A DNA stretch of 10,940 nt from JAWWBN01 sp033720955 (GTDB lineage Bacteria > Acidobacteriota > Thermoanaerobaculia > Multivoradales > JAHEKO01): positions 1-10,940 of the forward strand of contig JAWWBN010000121.1 of NCBI GenBank assembly GCA_033720955.1, written 5' to 3'. Positions 1 through 5,863 of the stretch are shown here, in pieces. Position 1 is the stretch's first letter. Each line of letters starts with the position of its first letter. The notes under the pieces were generated by a model, which saw only the letters and a program-made list of their open reading frames with translations, made no database searches and had not been told where the DNA came from. The translations under genes and the position numbers were made by a program.

Positions 1-804
1 CGCCCAGGCCGCCGCCGGCTCCTCCCACTGCGCCACCTCGGCCAGCCGGCGCCGGGCGCGAGAGAGCCGCTCCACCGCCGCGCCGTCCTCCTCGACCAGC
101 TCGGCGTGGGATTCCCCCAGGGCGTGGCCGATCGCCTCGCTGTGGCGCAGGGTCTCGCGCTCGCGCCGGAGCTCCGTCTCCTCCCCCGGCTCGAGCCCGG
201 CGGCGTCGATCTCGGAGGCCTGGAACCGCAGCAGGTCGATGCGCTCCAGACGCAGCCGCTCGTTGCCCTCGGCCCGGCGCAGTCGCTCCCACAGCTCCGA
301 CCAGCGCCGGTAGCTCTCCGCCGCGGCGGCCCGCAGCGGCCGCGCCTCGTCGCCGCCGCTGGCGTCCAGCCAGCGCCGCTGCAGCTCCGGCGAAAAGAGG
401 CCCAGCTCCTCGCGCTGGGTGTGGATCCGCATCAGCCCCGGGGCCAGGGCCGCGAGCAGCTTCACGGTCACGGGCCGGTCGTTCACGAAGACCCGGTTGC
501 GGCCGGCGCGGGAGATCTCCCGGCGCACGACCAGCTCGCCCTCCTCCGCCGGCACCCCCGCCTCCTCCAGCACCCGCCTCCAGCCGTCGCCCGACGGCGC
601 GAAGGTGCCCGCCACCAGGAGCTCGTCGGCGCCGCGCCGGATCAGGTCCGAGCTCGCCCGCGCCCCGGCCAGCAGCGCCAGCGAGTCCACCAGCAGCGAC
701 TTGCCCGCGCCGGTCTCGCCGCTCAGGACGTTCAGCCCCGGCTCGAAGGAGATCGACACCTCGGCCAGAACGGCGAGGTCGCGGACGTAGAGCTCGGAGA
801 GCAT
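1..804 (-). CDS. recN: DNA repair ATPase RecN, N-terminal half (cut by window edge)
   Basis: SMC-like ATPase that acts in RecA-dependent double-strand break repair in the cytoplasm. The 268 visible residues begin MLSELYVRDLAVL and carry a Walker A motif GETGAGKS at residues 29-36, the usual position in RecN. A conserved block around residues 125-133 reads RIHTQRE, resembling the IHGQHE segment of the family. The chain then becomes rich in Arg/Glu/Leu, as expected for the start of the coiled-coil arm. RecN is normally about 550 residues, so the second half of the arm, the signature motif and Walker B lie beyond base 1. The ATG at 804 is chosen because it gives the canonical RecN N-terminus. 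It lies only 16 bp after the Crp-family stop, so the two are probably co-transcribed. The SD is weak. Truncation is by the window, not by mutation. The family call is near certain from the N-terminal pattern. Confidence 0.95.
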   Translation of the reverse strand, partial: MLSELYVRDLAVLAEVSISFEPGLNVLSGETGAGKSLLVDSLALLAGARASSDLIRRGADELLVAGTFAPSGDGWRRVLEEAGVPAEEGELVVRREISRAGRNRVFVNDRPVTVKLLAALAPGLMRIHTQREELGLFSPELQRRWLDASGGDEARPLRAAAAESYRRWSELWERLRRAEGNERLRLERIDLLRFQASEIDAAGLEPGEETELRRERETLRHSEAIGHALGESHAELVEEDGAAVERLSRARRRLAEVAQWEEPAAAWA

Positions 805-820
805 CGCCGCGGCGGCCGCC

Positions 821-1516
821 CTATCGGCAGCGATCGATCAGGGCCTGCAGATCGAGGACGGTGAAGCGGTGCCGCGCGTCCACCGAGAGAAAACCGCTCT
901 CCTTGAAGTCCACGATCACCTGGTTCACCCGCTCCCGCGACGCCCCGACCAGCGAGGCGATGTCGCTCTGGGTCAGCCGCAACGGGATCTTCACCCTGTC
1001 CCCCATCTCGTCCTGACCGTAGCGCTGGGCGAAGGCGAGGAACTGGCGCGCCACCCGGCCCCGCACGTCGAGGGTGGAGAGCGACTGGATCTGCTCGTTG
1101 GCCAGCCGCAACCGGCGGCTCAGCAGCCGCACCAGGTTGTAGGAGAGCCGGCTCATGGTCTGCAGCGAGCGGTGGAAGTCGAGCTGGTTCATGGCCAGGC
1201 ACTCGCACTTCTCGAGGGTGAGCACGCTGGCCGAGCGGCCGGCGCTGTCCACCAGCCCCATCTCGCCGAAGGTGTCGCCGGGGCCCAGGAAGGCCAGGAT
1301 CACCTCCGAGCCGTCCTCCTGATCGACGTAGATCTTCACCGAGCCGTCCACCAGCATGTAGACCACGTCGCCGCGCTCGGCCACGGTGAAGACGTGAGTG
1401 CCGCCGGGGAAGACCTTCCGGTGCAGGTGCTGGCGCAGGGTGGCCAGCTCACTGTCCGAGAGACCCTCGAAGAGGCTCATCTCGGCGAGCGCTTGCGAAT
1501 CCTCTGCTGGGGCCAT
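821..1516 (-). CDS. Crp/Fnr-family transcriptional regulator
   Basis: A 231-residue DNA-binding regulator. Residues about 14-120 form a cyclic-nucleotide-binding beta-roll. The phosphate-binding cassette FGEMGLVDSAGRSASV (83-98) keeps the Glu (E85) and Arg-Ser pair (R94, S95) that hold cyclic nucleotide in E. coli CRP, so ligand binding is plausible. A long dimerisation helix follows at about 110-145. The winged helix-turn-helix is at about 175-215, with LTQSDIASLVGASRERVNQV; R194 and E195 match the DNA-contacting Arg-Glu of CRP, but the third contact Arg is Gln (Q199), so the operator may differ. There is no N-terminal Cys cluster, arguing against an FNR-type iron-sulfur sensor. The ATG at 1516 is preceded by a GAGGGAAG purine tract. 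The gene sits between the PqqD-like/small-ORF pair and recN. The ligand and regulon cannot be read from the sequence. Confidence 0.93.
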   Translation of the reverse strand: MAPAEDSQALAEMSLFEGLSDSELATLRQHLHRKVFPGGTHVFTVAERGDVVYMLVDGSVKIYVDQEDGSEVILAFLGPGDTFGEMGLVDSAGRSASVLTLEKCECLAMNQLDFHRSLQTMSRLSYNLVRLLSRRLRLANEQIQSLSTLDVRGRVARQFLAFAQRYGQDEMGDRVKIPLRLTQSDIASLVGASRERVNQVIVDFKESGFLSVDARHRFTVLDLQALIDRCR

Positions 1517-1559
1517 CTTCCCTCGTGGCTTCTTCCGTGGGGCGGAAAGCTCGTGGGCG

Positions 1560-1565
1560 AGTCTA
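1560..1565 (-). promoter_or_regulatory. Candidate -10 box for the Crp-recN unit
   Basis: On the minus strand the hexamer is TAGACT, the same as that in front of lipA. It overlaps the TAG stop of the upstream 42-codon ORF. A transcript would start near 1553 and carry a leader of about 37 bases containing the GAGGGAAG ribosome site before the ATG at 1516. No recognisable TTGACA-like -35 is seen at 16-18 bp, so this rests on one hexamer and its position. Confidence 0.3.
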
Positions 1566-1691
1566 TCCCACGAGTCGCGCGATCCGATGCTCGGCGTCCG
1601 TGGCGCCCGCGGCGGCCACCTCCGGCGGCCTCTCCCGGCCGGAAAAGAGCTCGAGCCGGCCGACCGAAACGGTGGGCTCGCCGGTGCTCAC
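1563..1691 (-). CDS. Small hypothetical protein (42 aa) overlapping the PqqD-like stop
   Basis: Not recognised. The GTG start overlaps the TGA stop of the PqqD-like gene as GTGA, the classical arrangement for translational coupling. The ORF runs 42 codons to TAG. It starts MSTGEPTVSVGRLELFSGRE and ends in IARLVG. It is hydrophilic, with no Cys, no membrane segment and no signal peptide. By my count 37 of 42 codons end in G or C, which matches real genes here, but any frame in such GC-rich DNA may do so by chance. Because PqqD proteins bind peptide leaders, a precursor or partner peptide is one possibility. Others are a remnant of a longer gene that used to follow PqqD, or simple read-through space. 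A longer ORF in the same frame extends upstream to 2084 but lies antiphase over the PqqD-like gene and is discounted. Confidence 0.4.
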   Translation of the reverse strand: MSTGEPTVSVGRLELFSGRERPPEVAAAGATDAEHRIARLVG

Positions 1692-1987
1692 GGTCTGCGG
1701 ATCTCGAGCAGCCGCTCTCCGGCCAGCTCGCGCACGAGCTCCAGGAGGTCGCGCTCGAGGTCGGCGGCGGCGACGTCGTACCGGGCCAGCAGGGCGTCGA
1801 GAACGGTCTGGAGACGGCCGTGCTCCGCCAGGAGAAGCCAGATCCGGGTGCCGACCTCGTCGAGACCGTAGTAGCGGCCGGAGGTGGCGTTGAGGAGGAT
1901 CGCCTCGCCGTCCAGGTCCCGGAAGTGCACGTCCTCCGGAATCTCCACGGCGGCGTCGAGCCCCGGGCGGTCTTCTTCCGCGGTCAT
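1688..1987 (-). CDS. Stand-alone PqqD-family protein
   Basis: A 99-residue PqqD-like winged-helix protein. In peptide natural-product (RiPP) pathways such domains bind the leader of a precursor peptide and hand it to the modifying enzyme. Many stand-alone copies, however, have no known partner. The core at residues 20-53 follows the family pattern: VHFRDLDGEAILLN, then SGRYYGLDEVGTRIW. A helical C-terminal half, rich in Leu and Glu, ends in EIRRP. Length is typical. The ATG at 1987 has no Shine-Dalgarno but has a TAnnnT box 12 bases upstream. It is 104 bp from the proline dehydrogenase stop, so it probably has its own promoter. No radical SAM SPASM enzyme, lasso cyclase, protease or sugar/amino-acid ligase lies in the window. 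It is followed at once by the overlapping 42-codon ORF. It is not the PqqD of pyrroloquinoline quinone synthesis on the evidence of its neighbours. Confidence 0.88.
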   Translation of the reverse strand: MTAEEDRPGLDAAVEIPEDVHFRDLDGEAILLNATSGRYYGLDEVGTRIWLLLAEHGRLQTVLDALLARYDVAAADLERDLLELVRELAGERLLEIRRP

Positions 1988-1998
1988 GGTGGAGGTCG

Positions 1999-2004
1999 AG
2001 CCTA
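1999..2004 (-). promoter_or_regulatory. Candidate -10 box immediately before the PqqD-like gene
   Basis: TAGGCT on the minus strand, with its last base 12 positions before the A of the ATG at 1987. Initiation at normal distance would give a leader of about five bases or none. No Shine-Dalgarno is present between them. The -35 zone holds only a T-rich TTTTCT. The same geometry is seen at lipA, lipB and the EamA gene. Confidence 0.35.
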
Positions 2005-2091
2005 CGGTGAACCGGGCGGGAAGAAAAGGCCGGCGCCGCCGCGCGGGCGAACGTGGACCGCGGGGACCGCCGCCCTGCGCTCACGGTCGGC

Positions 2092-2991
2092 CTAGCCCAG
2101 GCCGAGGGTGGCCCGCATCACGTGCTTGGCCACCTCGGGGTTCTCTCGCAGCCGCCGGGTCGAGTAGGCGTACCAGTCGCGGCCGTAGGGAACGTAGACC
2201 CGCAGCCGGTGGCCCCCGTCGAGGAGGATCTGGCGGAGCTGCTCGTCGACCCCCAGGAGCATCTGGAACTCGTACCGGTCCCGCGGCACCCCGCGCCGGT
2301 CGAGCGCCGCCACCGCCGCGCAGGCCAGGTACTCGTCGTGGGTCGCGATGCCGACGTAGACGCCGCGATCCAGGAGCTTCTCCAACGCCTGCACGAAGTT
2401 GAGCCGGACCGTCTCGTACCCCTTCCAGGCGGTCTCCCGCGGCTCGATGTAGATGCCCTTGCAGAGACGCACGTTGGCGCCCGTCTCGGGCAGCGCCTCG
2501 ATGTCGTCGAGCGTGCGCCTCATGTAGGCCTGGAAGACCACGCCGAGGTTGCCGTGGCGGGGCTGGAGGGAGTGGTAGATCCGGAGAGTCGGATCGGTGC
2601 AGGTGCGGTCCTCCATGTCGAGACGCACGAAGTTGCCGTGCCCGGCGGCCGCCGCGGCGATCCGCTCCACGTGGTCGCGGCAGAGCTCCTCGTCGATCTT
2701 GAGACCCAGGAGGGTCAGCTTGATCGAGACGTTGGCGTCCAGCCCCTCACGGGCGATGTCGTCGAAGAGCTTCAGATACTCCTCGACGGCGGCCTCGGCC
2801 TTCTCCCGCTCGCGGTTCTCCTCCCCCAGCAGATCGAGCGTCGCCATGGCTCCGGAGGCGTTGAGCTCGCGCACCGTGGAGAGGGCGTCGGCCCGGGTCT
2901 CGCCGGCGACGTAGCGCTGCGCGACCCGGCCGACGAGGGCCTTGGGCACGAGCGGCAGAGTGGAGACGACGAGACGGCCGAAGAGGCTCAC
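2092..2991 (-). CDS. Proline dehydrogenase, monofunctional (FAD-dependent)
   Basis: Oxidises L-proline to delta1-pyrroline-5-carboxylate and passes electrons through FAD to the quinone pool, the first step of proline catabolism. The protein is 299 residues, the usual size of the monofunctional enzyme, not the >1000-residue PutA fusion. Barrel motifs are visible in order: SIKLT (89-93), RLDMED (123-128), FQAYMRRT (153-160), RLCKGIY (175-181), IATHDE (215-220), YEFQMLLG (240-247). The substrate-binding end YAYSTRRLRENP (274-285) contains the Arg-Arg pair (279-280) and Glu283 that hold the proline carboxylate in PutA. The GTG at 2991 is chosen because the family N-terminus starts there; the open frame upstream overlaps the diiron gene. 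It lies 26 bp after that gene's stop, consistent with an operon. No P5C dehydrogenase is present in the window, so the second step must be encoded elsewhere. Confidence 0.95.
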   Translation of the reverse strand: MSLFGRLVVSTLPLVPKALVGRVAQRYVAGETRADALSTVRELNASGAMATLDLLGEENREREKAEAAVEEYLKLFDDIAREGLDANVSIKLTLLGLKIDEELCRDHVERIAAAAAGHGNFVRLDMEDRTCTDPTLRIYHSLQPRHGNLGVVFQAYMRRTLDDIEALPETGANVRLCKGIYIEPRETAWKGYETVRLNFVQALEKLLDRGVYVGIATHDEYLACAAVAALDRRGVPRDRYEFQMLLGVDEQLRQILLDGGHRLRVYVPYGRDWYAYSTRRLRENPEVAKHVMRATLGLG

Positions 2992-3017
2992 GCGCGCTGC
3001 CCTCGCCCGCCCCTCGC

Positions 3018-4346
3018 CTACCCCGCGACCGGGGCCGGCGCCGCCGCCTCGGCCGCCACCCAGCGCACCGACTTCGAGCAGGGGCAGACCCCGCCCACGC
3101 GGCGCAGCTCGGGCATCGAGCGCACCGCCTGATCGAGGTCGATCTCGCCGGCGTGGTAGCTGCGCAGGGTGGTCAGGTAGTGGCGGAAGTCGCTGCCGGC
3201 GCGGTAGGCGTCGGGCAGGTTCCCGGTGAGGTGCCGGACGTACTCCTCCACGTCGTCGAACGCCTCCCCCTGCCAGCCCACGAGCTCGAAGGCGGGCACG
3301 CCGCGGCGCCGGAAGAAGCGCGGATCCGGCAGGTGGACCAGGTCCTCCCAGCCGATCCCCTCGGTGGTCTCCCGCTCCTTCAGGATGCGGTCGAGGATCT
3401 TCTTCACCTTGGCCGGCGAGGCCTCGGGCAGCCGCGCGCGGATGAAGCGGGTGTTCAGTCCCTCGACCACCTTCTCCACCTCGCGGTAGTACTGCTCCTG
3501 CGCCTCGGCGTTCTTCAACGGCTTGAGCCCGTAGCGCACGTTGGTGCCGCCGCCCCGCTCGTCGCCGAACATCTCCAGACCCCGCGGCAGCCACTTGTTG
3601 ACCGCGCGCTGGATGTCCTGGACGGTCACGTAGACCGATCCCTTGGCGGCCTCCTCCATCCAGCGCCGCAGCGGCACCACCCCGGCGAAGAGATGGAAGG
3701 CCTCCTCCCGCAGCATCTGCGGCATGCTCTCCGCCATCGGCTTGTAGGCGCTGACCTTCTGCATCGAGAGCTGGTACTTGCCCACGCGGTCGATCAGACA
3801 GCAGAAAGTCACGTTGTCCACGAAGGAGTCGAAGTCGATGTTGAAGGCGCCCAGGATGTGGGAGCCGGTCCGCATCGCCAGAATCTCCTCCACCATCTCC
3901 TCGCCGCTCTGATCGGAGACCGAGCTCCAGTCGTCCTCGAGCAGCAGGTGGAGCATCTGGTACCCGTGGCGCAGCTCCTCCGCCATCATGCGCAGGATCC
4001 AGAACTGCTCCTCCTCGCTCTGCGCCCGCGCCAGGGTGAGCTGGTGCTGCTGGATCGAGCCGAACTCCGTGGACGCCTGCGCCCGAACCGCTCCGAGTAG
4101 GTGGCCGCACTGCGCCTCCTCCATGTCGGCCGCGCGGGTGAACTTCTTCCTGCCCTTCAGCGCGCCGCACTCGATCTCGTCGCAGAGACCCATCTCGCGG
4201 TAGGCGCACAGCTCGAACCGCGGGTCCTTGGGAAAGAAGCGGTCCCAGTGGTCGAGCAGGTAGTCGTAGTCGGGCAGGTAGGTCTCCCTCCACTTCAGGA
4301 CGGCCTGGTGGAAGGGCTTGGGAATCTGCGTCTTCGTCGTGCTCAT
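3018..4346 (-). CDS. BoxB/PaaA-like ferritin-fold diiron protein
   Basis: A 442-residue member of the superfamily that includes benzoyl-CoA epoxidase BoxB and phenylacetyl-CoA epoxidase PaaA, which use a carboxylate-bridged diiron centre to activate oxygen. Candidate iron ligands run in the expected order: E94 (ASTEFGS); E124 and H127 (AEELRHGY, EExxH); D186 (LIDRVGKYQL, cf. the TDRDGKFQL segment of BoxB); E215 and H218 (REEAFHLFAG, EExxH). The middle of the chain aligns well by eye with BoxB, but the N-terminus is shorter and the C-terminal third differs. It finishes with a Cys-x-Cys (C421, C423) before an Ala/Pro tail. Neither a reductase (BoxA-like) nor CoA ligase nor hydrolase is nearby, so the substrate is unknown. 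The ATG at 4346 has a weak AGAAG tract upstream. It sits 46 bp after the acetyltransferase and 26 bp before proline dehydrogenase. The fold and metal site are secure; a benzoyl-CoA role is not. Confidence 0.85.
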   Translation of the reverse strand: MSTTKTQIPKPFHQAVLKWRETYLPDYDYLLDHWDRFFPKDPRFELCAYREMGLCDEIECGALKGRKKFTRAADMEEAQCGHLLGAVRAQASTEFGSIQQHQLTLARAQSEEEQFWILRMMAEELRHGYQMLHLLLEDDWSSVSDQSGEEMVEEILAMRTGSHILGAFNIDFDSFVDNVTFCCLIDRVGKYQLSMQKVSAYKPMAESMPQMLREEAFHLFAGVVPLRRWMEEAAKGSVYVTVQDIQRAVNKWLPRGLEMFGDERGGGTNVRYGLKPLKNAEAQEQYYREVEKVVEGLNTRFIRARLPEASPAKVKKILDRILKERETTEGIGWEDLVHLPDPRFFRRRGVPAFELVGWQGEAFDDVEEYVRHLTGNLPDAYRAGSDFRHYLTTLRSYHAGEIDLDQAVRSMPELRRVGGVCPCSKSVRWVAAEAAAPAPVAG

Positions 4347-4392
4347 CGTCTGCTTCTTTCGCGCCGCGGCGGTCGCCGGTTTCGGCGTCCGC

Positions 4393-4845
4393 CTAGAGGG
4401 ACCGCTCGAAAGGCCGCAAGCTGGAGGGCTCGAACCCGAGGGCCCGGAAGAAGGCGGCGATGCCGCTCATCTCCTCGTCCACCAGAGTGCGGACGCTGGT
4501 GGCCTGGCGGGAGCGGAAGTGGTCCAGCATCCGCTCGGCCAGCCGGCGGCCGACGGCCTGGCCACGGACCTCGGGATCGACCCCCAGGACCTCGATCCAG
4601 CCGGTCGGCTCCTCCAGCCCGAACTCGCCGGAGCGCACCTCCCCGAGCATGAAGCCGACCACCTGGCCGTCCGCCTCGGCGACGACCGGCGCCTCGGGGT
4701 CGCGGCGCAGGTAGTAGCCGATCCGCGCCTCCCAGACGTCGGGCCGGTAGCTGCCGCTGATCTTCTCGTCGAGAGCGGTGATGCCGTCGATGTCGGTGTC
4801 CTCGATCCCGCGGATCCGGACCGTCTGCCCTGTTTCTGACGCCAT
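4393..4845 (-). CDS. GNAT-family N-acetyltransferase
   Basis: Transfers an acetyl (or acyl) group from acyl-CoA to an amine of a protein or small molecule. The 150-residue length is that of a single GNAT domain. The acetyl-CoA-binding motif A is clear at about residues 84-103: IEVLGVDPEVRGQAVGRRLA, where RGQAVG binds the pyrophosphate. The second position usually held by Gly (RGxGxG) is Ala97, which is tolerated in some members. The C-terminal FFRALGFEP (132-140) is the typical beta-6/7 region. ATG at 4845 is preferred over the in-frame GTG at 4848 because the strong GGAGGAAGG ribosome site (4853-4861) is then 7 bases away instead of 4. It is first in the block with the diiron and proline dehydrogenase genes. 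The substrate is unknown; the RimI-like look of motif A is only suggestive. Confidence 0.9.
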   Translation of the reverse strand: MASETGQTVRIRGIEDTDIDGITALDEKISGSYRPDVWEARIGYYLRRDPEAPVVAEADGQVVGFMLGEVRSGEFGLEEPTGWIEVLGVDPEVRGQAVGRRLAERMLDHFRSRQATSVRTLVDEEMSGIAAFFRALGFEPSSLRPFERSL

Positions 4846-4852
4846 CACTCGG

Positions 4853-4861
4853 CCTTCCTCC
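4853..4861 (-). promoter_or_regulatory. Strong Shine-Dalgarno of the GNAT gene
   Basis: GGAGGAAGG on the minus strand, 7 bases before the ATG at 4845. It decides this start over the GTG three bases upstream. With the promoter at 4869-4898 it would lie at the very 5' end of a leader of about 17 bases. Confidence 0.7.
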
Positions 4862-4868
4862 GGCCAGA

Positions 4869-4898
4869 ATTCTAGCCCTGCGCCGAAGCCCGGATCAA
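4869..4898 (-). promoter_or_regulatory. Sigma70-like promoter for the GNAT-diiron-proline dehydrogenase block
   Basis: Minus strand: TTGATC (4893-4898) as -35, an 18-bp spacer, and TAGAAT (4869-4874) as -10. TTGATC agrees with TTGACA at four positions and TAGAAT with TATAAT at five. Predicted start is near 4862, just upstream of the strong Shine-Dalgarno. This is the best-formed promoter in the window. Confidence 0.6.
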
Positions 4899-4927
4899 CT
4901 GGGTCCCGGGTCGGCGGCCGGCGCCAG

Positions 4928-4933
4928 TATGCT
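4928..4933 (+). promoter_or_regulatory. Candidate -10 box for the EamA transporter
   Basis: TATGCT, with its last base 8 positions before the ATG at 4941, which would make the message leaderless from that codon. It overlaps the alternative ATG at 4929. No -35 or Shine-Dalgarno is visible. If real, it argues for the shorter transporter start. Confidence 0.3.
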
Positions 4934-5846
4934 CGCCTGCATGCCGCGCGCGGCCCCCGACCCGCCGGCGCCGCCGACCCTCGCGGTCCACCTGGCGCTG
5001 CTGACCGTGCAGGCCGCGTTCAGCGGGCTCCACGTGTTCGGCAAGGTGGTTCTGGAGTCGGTGCCCCCGCTGGCTCTCGCCTCGATCCGGGTCCTCTTCG
5101 CCGCTCCCACTCTGCTGCTCCTGGCCTACTGGCGGGAACGGGTGATCCCCCGCTGGACCGACCTGCCTCGGCTCGCGCTCCTCGGCCTCTTCGGCGTCTT
5201 CCTCAACCAGGTCCTCTTCATCAGCGGGCTGCGGCTGACCACCGCGACCAACGCGGCGATCCTGATGCCGGCGATCCCCGTCTTCGCGGTGGGGCTGGGC
5301 GCCGCCCTCGGCCTGGAGCGGACCAGCGGACGGCGGCTGTCCGGCATCCTCCTCGCGGTGTCGGGCACTCTGGTGATCCTCGACCCCACCCGTTTCTCCC
5401 TCTCCCGAGGCGGCTCCCTGGGAGATCTGCTGGTGCTGTTGAACTGCGTCAGCTACGCCGCCTTCCTGGTGCTCCAGCGGCCGCTGCTCGAGCGCCTGGG
5501 CTGGCGCACCGTCCTCGCCTGGGCGTTCCTCCTGGGGGGCGCCGGGGTGGTCTCGGTCGGCGGCGGCGAGCTGGCCGCCCTCTCCCCGGCGGCGGTGCCG
5601 CCGGCGGCCCGCTGGGGCCTCGTCTACATCCTGCTCTTTCCCACCCTCCTCGCCTACACCCTGAACACCTGGGCGGTGCGGCGCTCCTCGGCGGTGACCG
5701 CCGCCGCCTACACCACCCTGCAGCCCCTCCTGACCGCGCTGGCCGCGGTGCCGCTCCTCGGCGAGCCCCTCGGCTGGCGTCAGCTCCTCGGCTTCGCCCT
5801 CATCGCCGCGGGGCTCTGGCGAGCAGGGCGGCGGCGGGCCGTCTGA
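4929..5846 (+). CDS. EamA/DMT-superfamily transporter
   Basis: Inner-membrane carrier of the drug/metabolite transporter superfamily, whose members export amino acids, nucleotides, sugars or drugs. The 305 residues contain about ten hydrophobic helices arranged as two EamA repeats, roughly residues 18-151 and 165-300. Typical marks are the first-repeat stretch LLGLFGVFLNQVLFISGLRL with TTATNAAILMPAIPVF after it, and the second-repeat SSAVTAAAYTTLQPLLTALA with GEPLGWRQLLGFALIAAGLW. The C-terminus ends in a basic GRRRAV that should face the cytoplasm. Start is uncertain: ATG 4929 gives 305 residues; ATG 4941 gives 301 and fits the TATGCT box; neither has a ribosome site. It is divergent from the GNAT gene and its stop is 17 bp from the convergent lipA stop. 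The cargo cannot be predicted. Confidence 0.93.
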   Translation: MLACMPRAAPDPPAPPTLAVHLALLTVQAAFSGLHVFGKVVLESVPPLALASIRVLFAAPTLLLLAYWRERVIPRWTDLPRLALLGLFGVFLNQVLFISGLRLTTATNAAILMPAIPVFAVGLGAALGLERTSGRRLSGILLAVSGTLVILDPTRFSLSRGGSLGDLLVLLNCVSYAAFLVLQRPLLERLGWRTVLAWAFLLGGAGVVSVGGGELAALSPAAVPPAARWGLVYILLFPTLLAYTLNTWAVRRSSAVTAAAYTTLQPLLTALAAVPLLGEPLGWRQLLGFALIAAGLWRAGRRRAV

Positions 5847-5863
5847 CCCCGCGGGCGCGGCGG

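Noticed and set aside
1517..1560. TTCCG/CGGAA hairpin in the crp leader as a regulatory element
   Set aside because: Only five base pairs around a CCCCA loop; no supporting motif for a riboswitch or attenuator.
869..2095. A 408-codon plus-strand open frame opposite crp and the PqqD-like gene
   Set aside because: Same antisense-shadow composition; crp and PqqD on the other strand have clear domain motifs.
3153..4100. A 315-codon plus-strand open frame opposite the diiron gene
   Set aside because: Rich in His, Leu, Val and Arg as expected from the complement of the diiron gene; no motif of its own.
2992..4293. Extension of the proline dehydrogenase frame upstream, giving a 733-residue fusion
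   Set aside because: The upstream part is a frame-shifted reading of the diiron gene with Arg/Gly/Ala-rich nonsense; the enzyme begins at the GTG at 2991.
3018..4346. Calling the diiron protein benzoyl-CoA epoxidase (boxB) outright
   Set aside because: The ligand pattern fits, but the C-terminal third diverges and none of the box pathway genes is present.
5847..5863. CCCGCGGG palindrome between the EamA and lipA stops as a bidirectional terminator
   Set aside because: The gap is only 17 bp, the palindrome has no loop and no T-run.
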